Shown: one piece after another, positions 23,117 through 35,678 of the stretch | How positions within the stretch are numbered: position 1 is the first letter of the stretch | Layout: each line of letters opens with the position of its first letter | Assembly: GCF_041260155.1 (NCBI RefSeq) | Contig: NC_091933.1 | Span: 38,170,293 to 38,234,292 of the forward strand | Length of the DNA stretch: 64,000 bases | Direction of reading: 5' to 3' | Source: Ptychodera flava | Lineage: Eukaryota > Hemichordata > Enteropneusta > Ptychoderidae | Made by a program: the position numbers and the translations under genes | Notes under the pieces: model-generated | Seen by the model: only the letters and a program-made list of their open reading frames with translations | What the model was told of the DNA's origin: nothing | Database searches by the model: none

Positions 23117-25098
23117 GTGAGTATCAAATTCTATTCAATGTGATCTGTAGCCAGTTTTACATGTTATACTGACGTCTTCTTGTGCTCCCCTCGCAAGTTT
23201 ACGCCACTTGTCTACGTCAGGTCTTAAAATAATTCAACTAGATACAAGTTTTGTCTGTGAATTTATTAATAACAATATCTAGGTGTTAGACATTTTATAT
23301 AGTTATTTCGTCATAGCAGAACTTCTGTTTCAAACAGGACGACCTCGAATGAACTTCCTCTTTAAATTGCAGTAAATATGTTTGCTTGATAGTTTCACGT
23401 CATAGGTCATTTTCACTTGGCGGAAGCTCAAGTGCGAACCTCGAATAAAGAACAGAGAATTGAATAAAGTTATTCGATAGGTAGTCATAGCGCTATCATA
23501 ATTCAAATTTTCATGTAAAGCGACGGGTTGAGATCCCGGCATAGCTTGATTACTTTGTAAAGGACCCGTATTTCCTTGTAACGAAAAGGCTTATTACATG
23601 TAATGCAGCTTCCGGGTATTATACAGAATGTAAGACAACACTTCGTCGACTCGAAATCTACCGAAAAAGACTTCGTGTACTCGTTTTTCAGTACTTTGGG
23701 ACCGGCTATAACTAGTTTCATATACTTTGTCAGGTTTTCATGACAAGAAAGGCGCAATAGGATGGAAGCGCATAGAATAGTGATTATGTTCGGCCTTTCT
23801 CTGGTACGACACCGTGGACCTATATATTTCATGTTGGAGTTCAAATTTCTATTCACATGCACCTGTAACTTGACTGTAACCCATTTGGTGTTGTGACTTC
23901 AATATCGCTAGTGATCAAGCTCAGATTGCGGCGCGAAGAATAACGCAAACAGGATATTATGAAGTGGTTTCTAAGGCTGCTCGTGTTATGAGAGGCACAA
24001 TCAAAACAGACAAACACATATAACTGAAACATTATCCTTCAAACTTGATATTTTTTCACACAGACTCACACAAAAATGCATGAAATTGTTTTATAGTCAC
24101 CTTAAATAATTCGAATATTTTATTTGCATTGGTTAATTTGATAACAATAAAGTTAAGATTAATATATTTACAAGCAATTCGGTAAAACAATATAGAATTT
24201 AAATAAATGTTCCAGAAAAGCATATTCATCTTTGTCTTGTGCAAACATGACCGACCGTTGGAATGATAACCTTAATTTTTTAAAGCATTCTCCAGACGAA
24301 AAATTTCCCAAACAGAATGAACTCTGTCGATTGAGATCAGTGAGTAGAATAAAGGGCAAACAGTGATACTTTCAAAAATTTTCATGAGCGTAGATTTTCA
24401 GAACTTTCAGTAGGATCGTAAGAGTAACAAGGGTACATTGATGTGAAAAAGTGTCATTTCACCGTATCTATAATTTTGCAAAAAAAAACACTCCCGAAAC
24501 AAAGCTGGCTCACAAACGTACACTGTTTTATTTAAGGTGCGTTTTGCTTGCCGTGGAAGTTTTGTTCGTCTTTTTTAAGTGCATATGGATCAAATCAAGC
24601 TAATTTGAGTATGAATACTCATAAGATATGGATAAATTTTGTGCGTAGCATCCTAATCTTTTCATAAATATTAGGGCTGCGCGGCAATTCCTTCTCATTA
24701 GCGGAAGGCGATTGGGGAGCCTTATCTCGTGCTTAGTGTGAGCAACTTGAAAAATCGCCAAATTTACATGCAAGCTAGTAGGGAATGTGATTTCATTTTT
24801 TCGAGAGTTTGTCGATAGCATAGACAGTTTCTCTTCTGTCTATAGTCGATGGGGAAGGGCAAAATATGTTACTAAAAGATGGTAGTGGGACCTTGTTCTG
24901 AGGAGAGGGGAAGCGGGGAGGTTTTCTGGTCGGAGTAGGAAAAGGGAGAAACTAGTAGGCGGGAGCACAGCATTTTCAACTCCGTAGGATGAAGGCAGTC
25001 GTGGAAAGATATTATTTTCCCTGTTCACATATATCAGTATTTTGCATTTCAAGTTACATCGAGTTACAATTGCTGAAAAGTGTCTGATTAGTTGACGC

Positions 25099-25432
25099 TT
25101 AAGGGGACAAAGTCGGCCATTTTTCATGAATTTTATTTGATACGAGATACTACTTATATTGTTTAACGTGTTGAAAGATACTGAATGAATGGGTGACCAT
25201 GCATATATCCGAACCCGGTTTTAGACACGATACATGAAACCATCGCGAAAATGAATTAATGGTCATGATCATTAATTCATTTTCGCGATGGTTTCATTTA
25301 ATTTGTCAAAAATCGGGTTCAAATATATGCATGGTCACCTATTCATTCAGTATCTTTCAACATGTCAAACAATGTAAGTAGTATCTTGCATCAAACAAAA
25401 TTCATGATGCATGGCCAACTTTGTCCCTTTAA
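25099..25432. mobile_element. TTAA-flanked palindromic MITE
   Basis: TTAA at both ends (25099-25102, 25429-25432), followed by inverted GGGACAAAGT. The two halves are inverted copies over about 160 bases each, meeting at a nearly perfect palindrome around 25240-25295. TTAA duplications are typical of piggyBac and Kolobok elements; which one cannot be told without a transposase. Confidence 0.75.
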
Positions 25433-25674
25433 GTTCACCCCTTAGAAACTTCAAGACTACCAAATAGACAGACAAATGGATTATCTTTATGCTGCATGGT
25501 ATTCAGATATATTCTAAAAACTTGGATTACAAAACGATACAGGCATGATAAATCACTTTTCAACATTCGAATTTTTCACTGTTTATTTCCGTATTCTCTC
25601 CTTTATTTCCTCATTAAAGTCTTGCTCTAAATTCGTTCGGTTGCATGGTTGACAAGTACACCAAAACACACATA

Positions 25675-25681
<7 letters not shown>

Positions 25682-25768
<87 letters not shown>
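25682..25768. repeat. (AT)n microsatellite
   Basis: Nearly pure AT dinucleotides for about 87 bases. Confidence 0.95.
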
Positions 25769-25772
<4 letters not shown>

Positions 25773-26308
25773 TGTTTGTATCTTCTAAGAGGGGTAGAGT
25801 GCTCGATGCAGGGATGCAGAGCAATATTGCAATAACTATGAGAACACATCACACATCAAGTATGTTTGGTACCTATTACTCGAGTTTCACGCATACATGT
25901 GATCGTCAGATAGGTAGATTTTATTGTATGAAATTTGCTTCAGGTGCTTACATATAAGTATCAGGTTGGGTCAATCCATTTGTTGTGGTGGATTTGATTG
26001 AAATTTGACAAGTAAAATTTGTTTTCGTGTCGGCACTTGGAGACCAACTCGGAACGCTTTTTTTAAAAGGCTAGACTTATCTTCATTGATTATGAATAGC
26101 TTCTCTGTAAGACAAAGGTTGCATTTCTTTGACACATTGGAGTAACTACTCGCTTTCGATAGGATTGACCATGATAAATTAAATGGTTTGTCCTTAGATT
26201 TCAAGTGACAGACATACTTTGATAGCTCTGTGCTGATGGCGTATGCCTTGCTTCGGAAAGATTGGACATGATTTGCATAGGGTGTTTTACCATAGACAGT
26301 AGAGGGGA

Positions 26309-27733
26309 AGAGTTATTGGAAGACCAAATTAGGTAATTACCCATCAACTTGGCTGAGCACTTTGCTATATGACCTTGCGTTTACCTCAACAAAAGTCTGT
26401 TTTATGGTCTGAAGACTGATAAGAAACCACCAAACTCACCAGGCAGCTCCTCCACTGAGTAAACTGATATGCCTACACTGGAACAAACCATTTTCTACTG
26501 GCATCTAGTTCATTGGAGAGTTTTGAACGGGGGAATAAAATGTTGTAAAGTGTAAAACACTATTTAACGTTGTCATTTTGTGTCCTGTCTTTGTATATAT
26601 GCATAGCATTACTAGTTTTTGAATCAGAATTACATACATCGAAGAAACATTGACTGTCAGAGCACCCATCCAATCATATAATAAAAATGAATTATTCCAT
26701 CAACGTCGGTGGTAGGCTGACATGGCTCATGCATGGAAGGCGGTTAATTTGACGACTTTTGTACACTCCAGATCAATAGAAGTGATGTGGCGATGTTTCA
26801 ATTCCAAATAATCTACCGAGGCAAAAGCTGTCAGGTTTAGGCACTGGACACAAAATGACTCTTTATATACACTGGGTAGTAACTCTCACCGTAAGACTGA
26901 ACCTGGGCAATGGTGTCACTTGTATATTTTGGCATAGATTGTGAAACTATGTAAGGATTTCCAGAGGGTTGTTCACATAAGCAGATTACAATGTGTAAAA
27001 TATGATTTTATTAATCATAATCGTAATTTATTAATAATCATAATTATCACAACAATCGGGTTTCCAGACGGTATTTACACAAAGTAGACGACATTGTTTG
27101 TAAAAAAAAGTTTCATATTCTGTAACATTCATGTTATTAATTTATTAATATTCATAATCATTTTTATTATAATAATAGGAAAAATCATCACAAATAATGC
27201 CTAATCGACCCGTGCAATAGATCTTGTTTTACACCATAATATTTTATTTCCCCTTTTCACAATTTTCCCATGAACTTCCAGGTAAATGGGTTGTTCCAGA
27301 GTGGGCATATCAGTTTACTCAGTGGGAGCTGCCTGCTGAGTTTGGTGGATTCCTTACCAGTCTTCGAACAATAAAACAGACTCTTGTTTGAGTAAATGCC
27401 AGGTCATATAGTAATCTGATTAAAATCAGATGTAGGGTACGGCGACGTCTATACTTCAGCGGTATTCTCTTGTTGTCGCCTCTCACTACTAGTGGGACGA
27501 CAGCAAGAGAATACCGCTGAAGTATAGACGTCGCCGTACCCTACATCTGATTTTAATAAAATTGCGTCATATAGCAAAGTGTTCAGCTACACAACGTTAA
27601 TGTCTGACTTATCAACAAAGTCTGTGTGTACTCTAGAAGAAAACATTTGTGATGAACATGCAAGTGTAAACCGTCATCCTGAAATAAAAGACCTGTAAGT
27701 TGCTGGGTAACCTAATTTAGTGTTCCAATATTT
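26309..27733. repeat. Large degenerate inverted repeat with nested insertions
   Basis: Left arm about 26309-26558 and right arm about 27227-27733 are diverged inverted copies. The right arm is longer because of two insertions: a 154-base hairpin at 27412-27565, and a segment of about 130 bases (27590-27710) related to the inverted repeat at 5335-5879. Low-complexity ATTAATAATC sequence lies between the arms. Confidence 0.7.
27412..27565. mobile_element. Small hairpin element with 9-bp target duplication
   Basis: Arms of about 55 bases (GTAGGGTACGGCGACGTC and its complement) around a short loop. Flanked by GTCATATAG at 27403-27411 and 27566-27574. The matching place in the left arm of the enclosing repeat (about 26362-26371) has one copy of the target, giving an internal empty site. 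Confidence 0.82.
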
Positions 27734-27742
27734 AACTCGTAC

Positions 27743-28410
27743 CATAGGGTACAGGGGACAGTCCCCTGGGGGGGAAGGTGTTTTTTGTGGAACGGTTTAC
27801 CTTATTTGATTTTATTAATATTTACTGTGATATTTCAAATAAAGAGTTCAACTCACACCGTCTGACTGCTTTATTATTACCTACAAGTCCTTATCTCCTC
27901 TCCAACTTGTGTATACACCACTGTAATTGCTCCAAAAACATTGCCAACTTGCTTTCGACTCCAAACTGTCTGACTGTGTTTCCAATGCCTACAATTCCTT
28001 ATCTCCTCTTCAACCAGTGCACATACCACTCTAATTGCTGCGCAAACATTGCCAACTTGTTAATGACTGAGCGTATCAGCGGATTAGCGTAATAAGTCAA
28101 CATCACAGCCGTCCCACACGTAGTGAAATAATGCGTGTGGGACGGCTGTGGTGTTGACTCAATCACTTAATCCGCTGATACGGACAGCGGATTAGCAAGT
28201 TGGCAATGTTTTCGGAGCAATTACAGAGGTGTATACACAAGTTGGAGAGGAGATAAGGACTTGTCGGTAATAATAAAGCAGTCAGACGGTGAAGTGTTGA
28301 AATCTTTATTTGCAATATCATAGTCAAAATTAATAAAATCAAATAAGGTAAACCGTTGCACAAAAAACACCTTCCTCCCCACCCCAGGGGACTGTCCCCT
28401 GTACCCTGTG
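27743..28410. mobile_element. Foldback element, copy 2 (same family)
   Basis: Same termini and internal order as the copy at 10016-10687, with small differences. Flanked by CTCGTAC on both sides (27736-27742, 28411-28417). Two copies with unrelated 7-base duplications fix the element's boundaries. It lies between the possible first exons of gene 2. Confidence 0.83.
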
Positions 28411-28759
28411 CTCGTACACACACTGTAAATGCGTTGTCATTGGATGTAATGTTTCACCTCATTGCATAGATTATAGATTTATACTAGCACGCTCCCTGGA
28501 GTGGGCAATTGGTCTTGATAAGGCATATACATTCGTCTGTTAGATTTTTATCATTACGCTTGGTGACCCGTTTGTTGTGTGATTTCATAATACTGTCCAT
28601 GTTCTGCATGTAACTGTAGCCTAATTTGAACTTTGAACTTTGTGTAATTTACAATCGGTCGGGAAATGTTTCACAAGGAGACGGAAGAATTCCTTTCCAA
28701 CGTTTGTTTTCACACTCTTACTGTAGGGTGGGTTGAACCATATAATTCTACGCTGTCTG

Positions 28760-28763
<4 letters not shown>

Positions 28764-28849
<86 letters not shown>
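28764..28849. repeat. (AT)n microsatellite
   Basis: Nearly pure AT dinucleotides for about 86 bases, with ACAT-type ends. Confidence 0.95.
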
Positions 28850-28855
<6 letters not shown>

Positions 28856-29218
28856 TAGACACACACATTAACTTGGGGCAACTCGTAAGGTTACTTTTAA
28901 CTCAACGAGTGAGAGGTAAAACTATGGCTGGGGCGTTTCACAAATGACTACGTTAACATTTTGACCCCACTCGTAGCGACCTTCCGTGTGTGCATATCAA
29001 CAAAACGGATACTGATTTAACATGGCCTTAAAGCTGCATTTCAGTTAAGACGACAGTTCAATATTTAGGCTCTTGAAAACTGATAGATGGAAGTCATCTC
29101 TTTCAGCTAAATTCTTCTCTAAATTTTAATTAATTCGTTACTCTGGCAAATTTCTGGTGTAATTCGTTACTTTTCACTACCTTGGCCAAAAGAATTTTAA
29201 GTTTGTCACCCCTCCTAG

Positions 29219-29359
29219 ATCTCTTTCAACAGTTATATGGCGACGCGGTTTTCGAAAGTTTTATTAGCTCCCTTGACCAAGCAATCGACACGAAAGCAAC
29301 AAACACTCATGGTTACAAGATGACAACAATAACTTCTTCAGCGAAACTCTTTTACTATG
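29219..29359 (+). CDS. Possible N-terminal exon of gene 2
   Basis: Acceptor CTCCTAG, an open frame of 141 bases (47 codons) and donor G/GTATGT, phase 1 in and out, compatible with both the proposed start exon and the exon at 30316. The product begins LFQQLYGDAVFESFISSL; no family is recognised. An alternative acceptor at 29241 would give phase 0. It could be a chance open frame. Confidence 0.33.
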
Positions 29360-30315
29360 GTATGTGATCATACTTGGCATTCTGCCATTCCTAGCACACT
29401 CTCAGTTCTGCTATTTTTTCAAACAAATTAACGCGAAATAAAGCTGACCCAACTATTCTAGATCGACGTGCGTAATAATGAGAAACAACCCCTTTTTGAT
29501 TATTTTTGCCCTGTGTAAGAGAAAAGGGGTTTCCCCATTGATATTTTCTCCTATACTGAGACTTGTTTTTTTCTAACACAATGCGCATGTACAATTGCTA
29601 TGTAAGGTTCCCGTCTCTTGTATAGTCATGAAATGAATGGTCATCAATTAACATCTCTCCTCGTTGATGTTAGGTAAAGAAATGCAAATTTAGCTTCGTG
29701 TTTATTGTTTGTTTACATTGTAAATGCAGTTGTTATAGAACCACAATTTAGTTTCAAGTGTTATTCCTCAGTCTGTTCTCTGTCTATGGTGACTGGGCTG
29801 TTCAACCATATACATGTAAATCGTCCGCTCCACTTTCTTTCATTAAATCACAATATCTCCGCAAGCCGTGGTCGAATTAAGGAAATGGGGAAATTATTCG
29901 TAACTGTCACTGAGCAGGCTCGCTAACACTGTTGCATAACCGACACAAATCATAGAGAAACAATAACTTTTAACCCGACAAAATCATGATGTCATACCAG
30001 CCGTGGTCCTTCCACCAACACTAACCTGGACAACAGCAATGTGTCGGTTTTTATTATTAGCTTGTCAGCGGTTACTGTCAAAAGGTCGTGTGGCTCGGTA
30101 CCAGGTGACGCTTTGTTTCGTCGCCAAGAAAAGTATTCCCTAGCCAGCTTGGTTTGAGTTGTTCGTAAAGCCATTGTTATTGATTTGATTCGGTTGATTT
30201 TTTTTTCTTGAAAAATTCCAAAAAGCTACTCTCATGGGACACAAAGCAAAGAATTTATTAACTTTGGCTTTACCAGAAATGCAGTTCTCTTTACATAATA
30301 TGTTTGTCTTTTTAG

Positions 30316-30375
30316 AGAAGCGTGTTAAAAGGTATGGCGTCAATATTACCCTTGACAAATATATTCAAGTCCAAG
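30316..30375 (+). CDS. Possible small N-terminal exon of gene 2
   Basis: A 60-base open segment between a good acceptor (TTTGTCTTTTTAG) and a G/GTACGA donor, phase 1 in and out. The 20 residues are basic (KRVKRYGVN and onward). It fits the phase of its neighbours, but length and composition alone are weak support. Confidence 0.3.
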
Positions 30376-33135
30376 GTACGATTCAATTGTCAGCAATTAT
30401 AACATTGAAAACGCGCACACACAAACAGACACACACTCTCATTTACACTGCTGTATGCGATGCTGCTAAGTTTAATACTAGACATTTCGATGTGTTTTAG
30501 GGAGTTCTTCACTAAATGGGCTGGTTAATAATTTCGCTATAATTTCTTTAATGTCAACCACAATATATTGTTCTACTCCCTAAAACATGTTCAGATACAC
30601 AGTATTCCACCTGTCAGGCCAGCTTGTTATGTACATGTGTATACACAGCATTTTTTTTGTTTACGAGTGAATCCAAGTCCGGACTAAAATTTTACTTAAA
30701 CTGCAGCCTGAGTGTACTTTACCTGTAGACATGCTGTGTTGACAAGCTAAATAGTTGTTGTTTAAACATGAAAAAGAAGTTGATGTTAACATGTAAAATA
30801 AAAATAGTGATAAACTCACAGCTTCTGGCACTTAAAGAAACAATTATTTGTTTTGCCCGTATTACAAGTGACTTTTCAAAGCTGGTTGCAGTGGGACGGC
30901 ATTGCCCATAATTTCCTTGAGGAAGTAATCCAAGATCAAAAAAAAAAAAACAAGAAAAAAAAAAAGAACAAAAAAAAACCAAGTAAAACGATATCGGTTC
31001 ACAATGTATGGAACACAAAGGTGTCATTCATGAGAAACCTGAGTTTTTTTTTCCGGGTATAGATTCAGTCAAAGAAGCGCCGATTGCGATAAAATCAAGA
31101 CAAAGGCCGGTAAATATAGGGACTTCTATGCACTGAATGGCATCTACTTCCAATCCAAGCTTATCACGCAGGATCACGTGTTCATGTTATACTTTATTAC
31201 CGGACTCTCTGACAAATTGACAGACAGCGCCGTTCGCATCACATCGGTTTGTTGTTGCGAAGCCCGACATTGTTACCTCTTGTGGAATGATAATGACAAG
31301 GTTAACTTGAAAGAAATACAAAATAGTATTATACTATTACCTTGTTGTTTCTTGACAAATAATAACTATATCCCTAGATAAAATGTTCAACTCTTCATTG
31401 ACTTCCATATTTCACCACTCTTCAGATACCTTAGCTATCAATTTTAACCTCGCTAAAAATCCATACGAGATGTTCACACTGATTCTTTCAGTAGCATGCA
31501 ACAAAGTATAATCAAACTATATTTGATCAACCATATGTACTCAATCATTGCCATCGCCATTGTGCCATAAAGTAAGCTTCAAAATTACTATCTTTACTAC
31601 AATGTTCATCAAAATTTTATAGCTTTAAGTGGGGGAAAAATATTAGAATAGGAGGGTTTTAAATATGGTAGTCGGGTTAACGAAAACACGCATGTATACA
31701 GTGAGAAACAGATTAACAAAAATGGGTTTAAATAGGGAAGTCAGGTTTACAAAAACACTCATGTTTTTTATTTGACCTAATTAAATCGCAGAGAAAAAAG
31801 CAATTTTATTATGGAGTCCCATCATCAATCCCAGGTATGCATTTTGACGATAAAGTTTTACAGCAATATTCCCTGGCAATGATCCAATTCATTTTTGGTT
31901 TCATAAACATTTACAATTCTTTTCTGATATACCACTGGTGGGGTTCATTTTAAAGCTCCAGGTGTAAAAAAACTTTTCACCACCTTTGTTTTTCAAAATT
32001 CAAAAATTTTATTTTTCTATATAAACACTTAATGAATCTTTTACCGCCTTACTAAGGTGCCCACATTCCAACTTAGTCATTTATTGGCCATATGGGGTTC
32101 CCTTTGTGTTTCTTGTGTATTTAAAAATATATAATGAGGCAAATTTTAAGTTAAATTTGACTGGTTGGTTGGTTGTGTTGTGCCTTGGTATTGTGTATGA
32201 TAAAGATGGCAATTTATGGTTAAAATTTAGATTTGTATTGTCTTTTTTTTTAGTTCGAACAAATCCAATCTCTAATTGCAAAACAAAACTCTGCCCTCTG
32301 ACATGGTTTAAATGGTTTCAGAATTTCAGTAATTCCCATTTTACTGCCGATGTGCGAGAAATTTGCCGATGTTGTAATTTTTTAATGAAAGTGCTTCCGT
32401 CCGATATGGTTGCATACATTATTCATAACGTCTTTCTGATGTTGAGACAAATTTGCCATCTTTGCATTTTATCACGAAAACGTAAATTTTGACCAGTTGA
32501 TGACCAAATAGCAGTCAATTTTGCATAAATGTACCATCTCCGAATAAATTTGCCAAAACGACGCCCTTTTGGTGGTTTTGAGAAAAGTAGCCGTTCCGAC
32601 TTGGAGGACGTGAGGTATTATAATTCCGAAGACTGCTATCACTTTAATTTCTGTCGGTACAGATTTGCAGATATTGCGTCCTGTTCATTTTCTTGCTAAT
32701 GCCTTTCGACTTATTTTATGCATATCAAGACTTTCCATTTTGTCGATATCGTGTCCTCTCATCGAAGAAAATATATCTTTCGAATGGATCGTCATTACAT
32801 TAGTACTCGTATTACAGATATATCAGCTTTGTAGCTTTGTGTAGAATGTTTGTACACATTTTGTCGTTGTTGTTGTTGTTTTTTACTTTTTCAGAAACGC
32901 GTACATCCTACGGTACACGGTAATTGCACGCGTACTGTACATGACCAGTTAGCAAGAGTTAGAAAATATCTTTGAGAAAAATGCAAAGATATAATCGTCA
33001 TTGGATAATAATACATTTTGTGTCAGAATTTTAAAACTTCAGTAGTCGTATGAAAGCTGACACGCGACGGCAGAACTATGCGTATGTATCCCCGCCCCCG
33101 GCGCGCGTAAATTCTAGTTGAGAGTTCGATGACTC

Positions 33136-33667
33136 CACAGGGCGTGGCAAGAATTATTAGTGTAGAAGTTATGAATATGATCAATAAATGTCTTGTATTA
33201 AACTTCTTTTCATTATACAAGCCTTACCTGTATCTAGTGTGTGCTTATTACTTTACCCTAGCTATATGTGTATAGTATTTCAAAGAAAACAGTCTGTATC
33301 TGTTAATTGCCCTCCCTCATCCCCTTCATTAATTTTTTCTGCGGATCCCTCAGCTCATAAGCTCATAAGGTAGTAGACGGACGTCTACTACCTTATGAGC
33401 TGCTAACGAGGTATTTGGTCAGGGCGATAAGCCCCCCCCCCCCCCCGCGTCAGTGATCGGCAGAACAAATTAATGAAGGGGATGAGGGAGGGCAATTAAC
33501 AGATACAGACTGTTTTCTTTGAAATACTATACACAGATAGCTAGGGTAAAGTAATATGCTCACACTAGACACAGGTAAGGCTTGTATAATGAAAAAAAAG
33601 TTTAATACAAGACATTTATTGATCATATTCATAACTTCTACACTAATAATTCTTGCCACGCCCAGTG
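33136..33667. mobile_element. Foldback element (7-bp target duplication)
   Basis: Arms of about 200 bases begin CACAGGGCGTGGC / CACTGGGCGTGGC and are flanked by ATGACTC (33129-33135, 33668-33674). The centre holds a small palindrome (GTAGTAGACG and CGTCTACTAC) and a C run. Size and end bases resemble the other hAT-like foldbacks here, but the sequence is unrelated. Confidence 0.8.
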
Positions 33668-34429
33668 ATGACTCCTATGGTTATACCACGCCAGGGGGGC
33701 GCACACCGATACACTCGTAACATGTCGAGTTTTATACTTTTCGTCGTAAGGCGCAGGTAATTCTTCATTCAAACTGCGAAATAATGATAAACATGCAAAT
33801 TTACAATATACCGTAGAGGTTAAATCAATCAAGATGTGCCAATTCTAAGCCATTTATTTGTTTCCCTTCGGCATCATTAAAACCACACAAGTGCATAGGG
33901 TAGGCGACGGGGGTCACGTGTCAATGGCGTTCGAGAATGGTGTCAGTGAGGCAGTAAATGGAAGAGCGTCACTCACGCGCTCGACCGACCGAGTAAAAAT
34001 ACAAAAAAGTGCAAATTCTGATGAAGATCGAAGAAATTAGCGAATGAAAATATTATAAATTTAATGACATACAAATAAGGGGTTACGACTTCAATTTTGT
34101 GTTGCAAAAATCACTTTAATTAACCATTCACCACCGGAACCTCCAACGGGGGTACCGACGATTGATTGAATATTTAAACTTTCATCTCTCTCGCGAGACT
34201 GAAACGGGAGTTTAAAGAATCGCATTTTTAGTCAAATTTCGGGATTTTTATCACATAATTTGTATACCGTCATATTTCTGAACCGGTAGAGAACCTGGAA
34301 TCCCAAACTCACGCCGTTCTTCGACTATAGCGCGAGAACGGGGCAAAATAAGAAACGAGATTACAATCGTGCAACCCGAAAAGATTTTACTATCTGTGAT
34401 AGGAGTAATAAAGTTAACACAGGGATGGC

Positions 34430-34612
34430 GGCCATTTTGAATTTTGAATATCGGTAAATCTTTAGTTATTTGTCATTCTAGTACTAAAAATTGCACAGTG
34501 ACCCCCGATTTCTATTCTTGTTTTTGAAAGAGAATGGTGGAAAGGTTCCTTTATCAAGTTTGAGACGCCAAAATTAAGTCTTTCACTTTCGAGGCGCATA
34601 CTACCTCAAGGC
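34430..34612. mobile_element. Third, partial and inverted copy of the same repeat
   Basis: Shares GAATATCGGTAAATC, a GTGACCCCCGATTT block and the end CGAGGCGCATACTACCTC, in the opposite orientation. It lies upstream of the gene 2 leader exon. Confidence 0.5.
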
Positions 34613-35549
34613 CAAATGTACAGATTGAAATAAGCTTAAATGTTTGTCGCACTTGCGTCGAAGTGGACGTCTAATCCAAATGTAAAAACATAACGACATT
34701 CTTTGATGTATACTGAACTAAAGCTGTATATGACCGATTGGGTCATAATATAATGCCCTTCCTTCGATTTTCACAGGTCTTGTTACTCTCTCACACAGTT
34801 TTGACTATGATTGATGTATTTTTCGCCAAGGTGTAGGTTTTCAAAAAATATTCTTCAACCGATTGATCTTTAAACATCTTAGGACACTATAGGTTTACCG
34901 AGTGAATATATGTTTTATTTCAATAGTTACTATCTTCATGGTTCCTACCGGTTTATATGTTATCACACCTATATATTTTCATAATCCGCCGTGATTAATC
35001 AATTTATTTTGAGCTTACTTTTGAATTGTAAATATGAAAAAAACAACTGTATTTCTTTTATTATCTGGTAAAAAAAGGCATTCGATTCAACCAGTTTATT
35101 TGCTGGAAATAAAGTCATCGCCGACGATAGATTACGCTGAAAGACTGTTCAAAGGTTGAAGTCCGCTACATTGTACAAGGCGGAAAAACCAGCCTGCTCA
35201 AATTGGAGCACGGCCAAAAGTTGTTTGTCACTTTGACGTCACTTATTTGACGGCTCCCACAAACAAGGTCTGGCATATAATGAAATGAACAAACACATTC
35301 AATTGTCACTGTTTTAAATGACGATCTGAAATCCTATTTTTTTCGTTTTGAAGGAAGTAAAAACATTCAAACTTGTTTATTTCTTTGTATCGAAAGTATA
35401 ACCGAGAGCGTTTATTAGGGTGGAGCTGCATGATCCCGACACAGATTTTTTCAAAGGAATATTTCTCATCAAAGATGACAAGAAAACCCCTCATACTGTA
35501 TATTTTCAACTGCTACATTAAGACTGACCTATATCTTGTTAACCTGTAG

Positions 35550-35678
35550 AACATGATGTGACACCTCAACATGCTGGTCCCTCCAGATGTAATGACGTCA
35601 TGGTGGAAGAGAGACCTAACGAGGAATATGCCGAGAAAAATGAAAAGCATCAAGGCTTGTTTGAAATCAATGACAAAG
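35550..35678 (+). CDS. Gene 2 acidic leader exon
   Basis: The acceptor is AACCTGTAG and the donor G/GTAGGC; 129 bases, phase 1 in and out. It encodes 43 hydrophilic residues including MVEERPNEEYAEKNEKH and joins the SEFIR exon through a split Gly codon, exactly as in gene 1. Confidence 0.65.

Noticed and set aside
25583..25852. Open frames rich in Ile-Tyr over (AT)n
   Set aside because: Dinucleotide repeat translation with no other coding evidence; also 28621-28947.
31065..31110. Possible extra gene 2 exon after an AG at about 31063
   Set aside because: The only donor leaves phase 0, which does not fit the neighbouring phase-1 exons.
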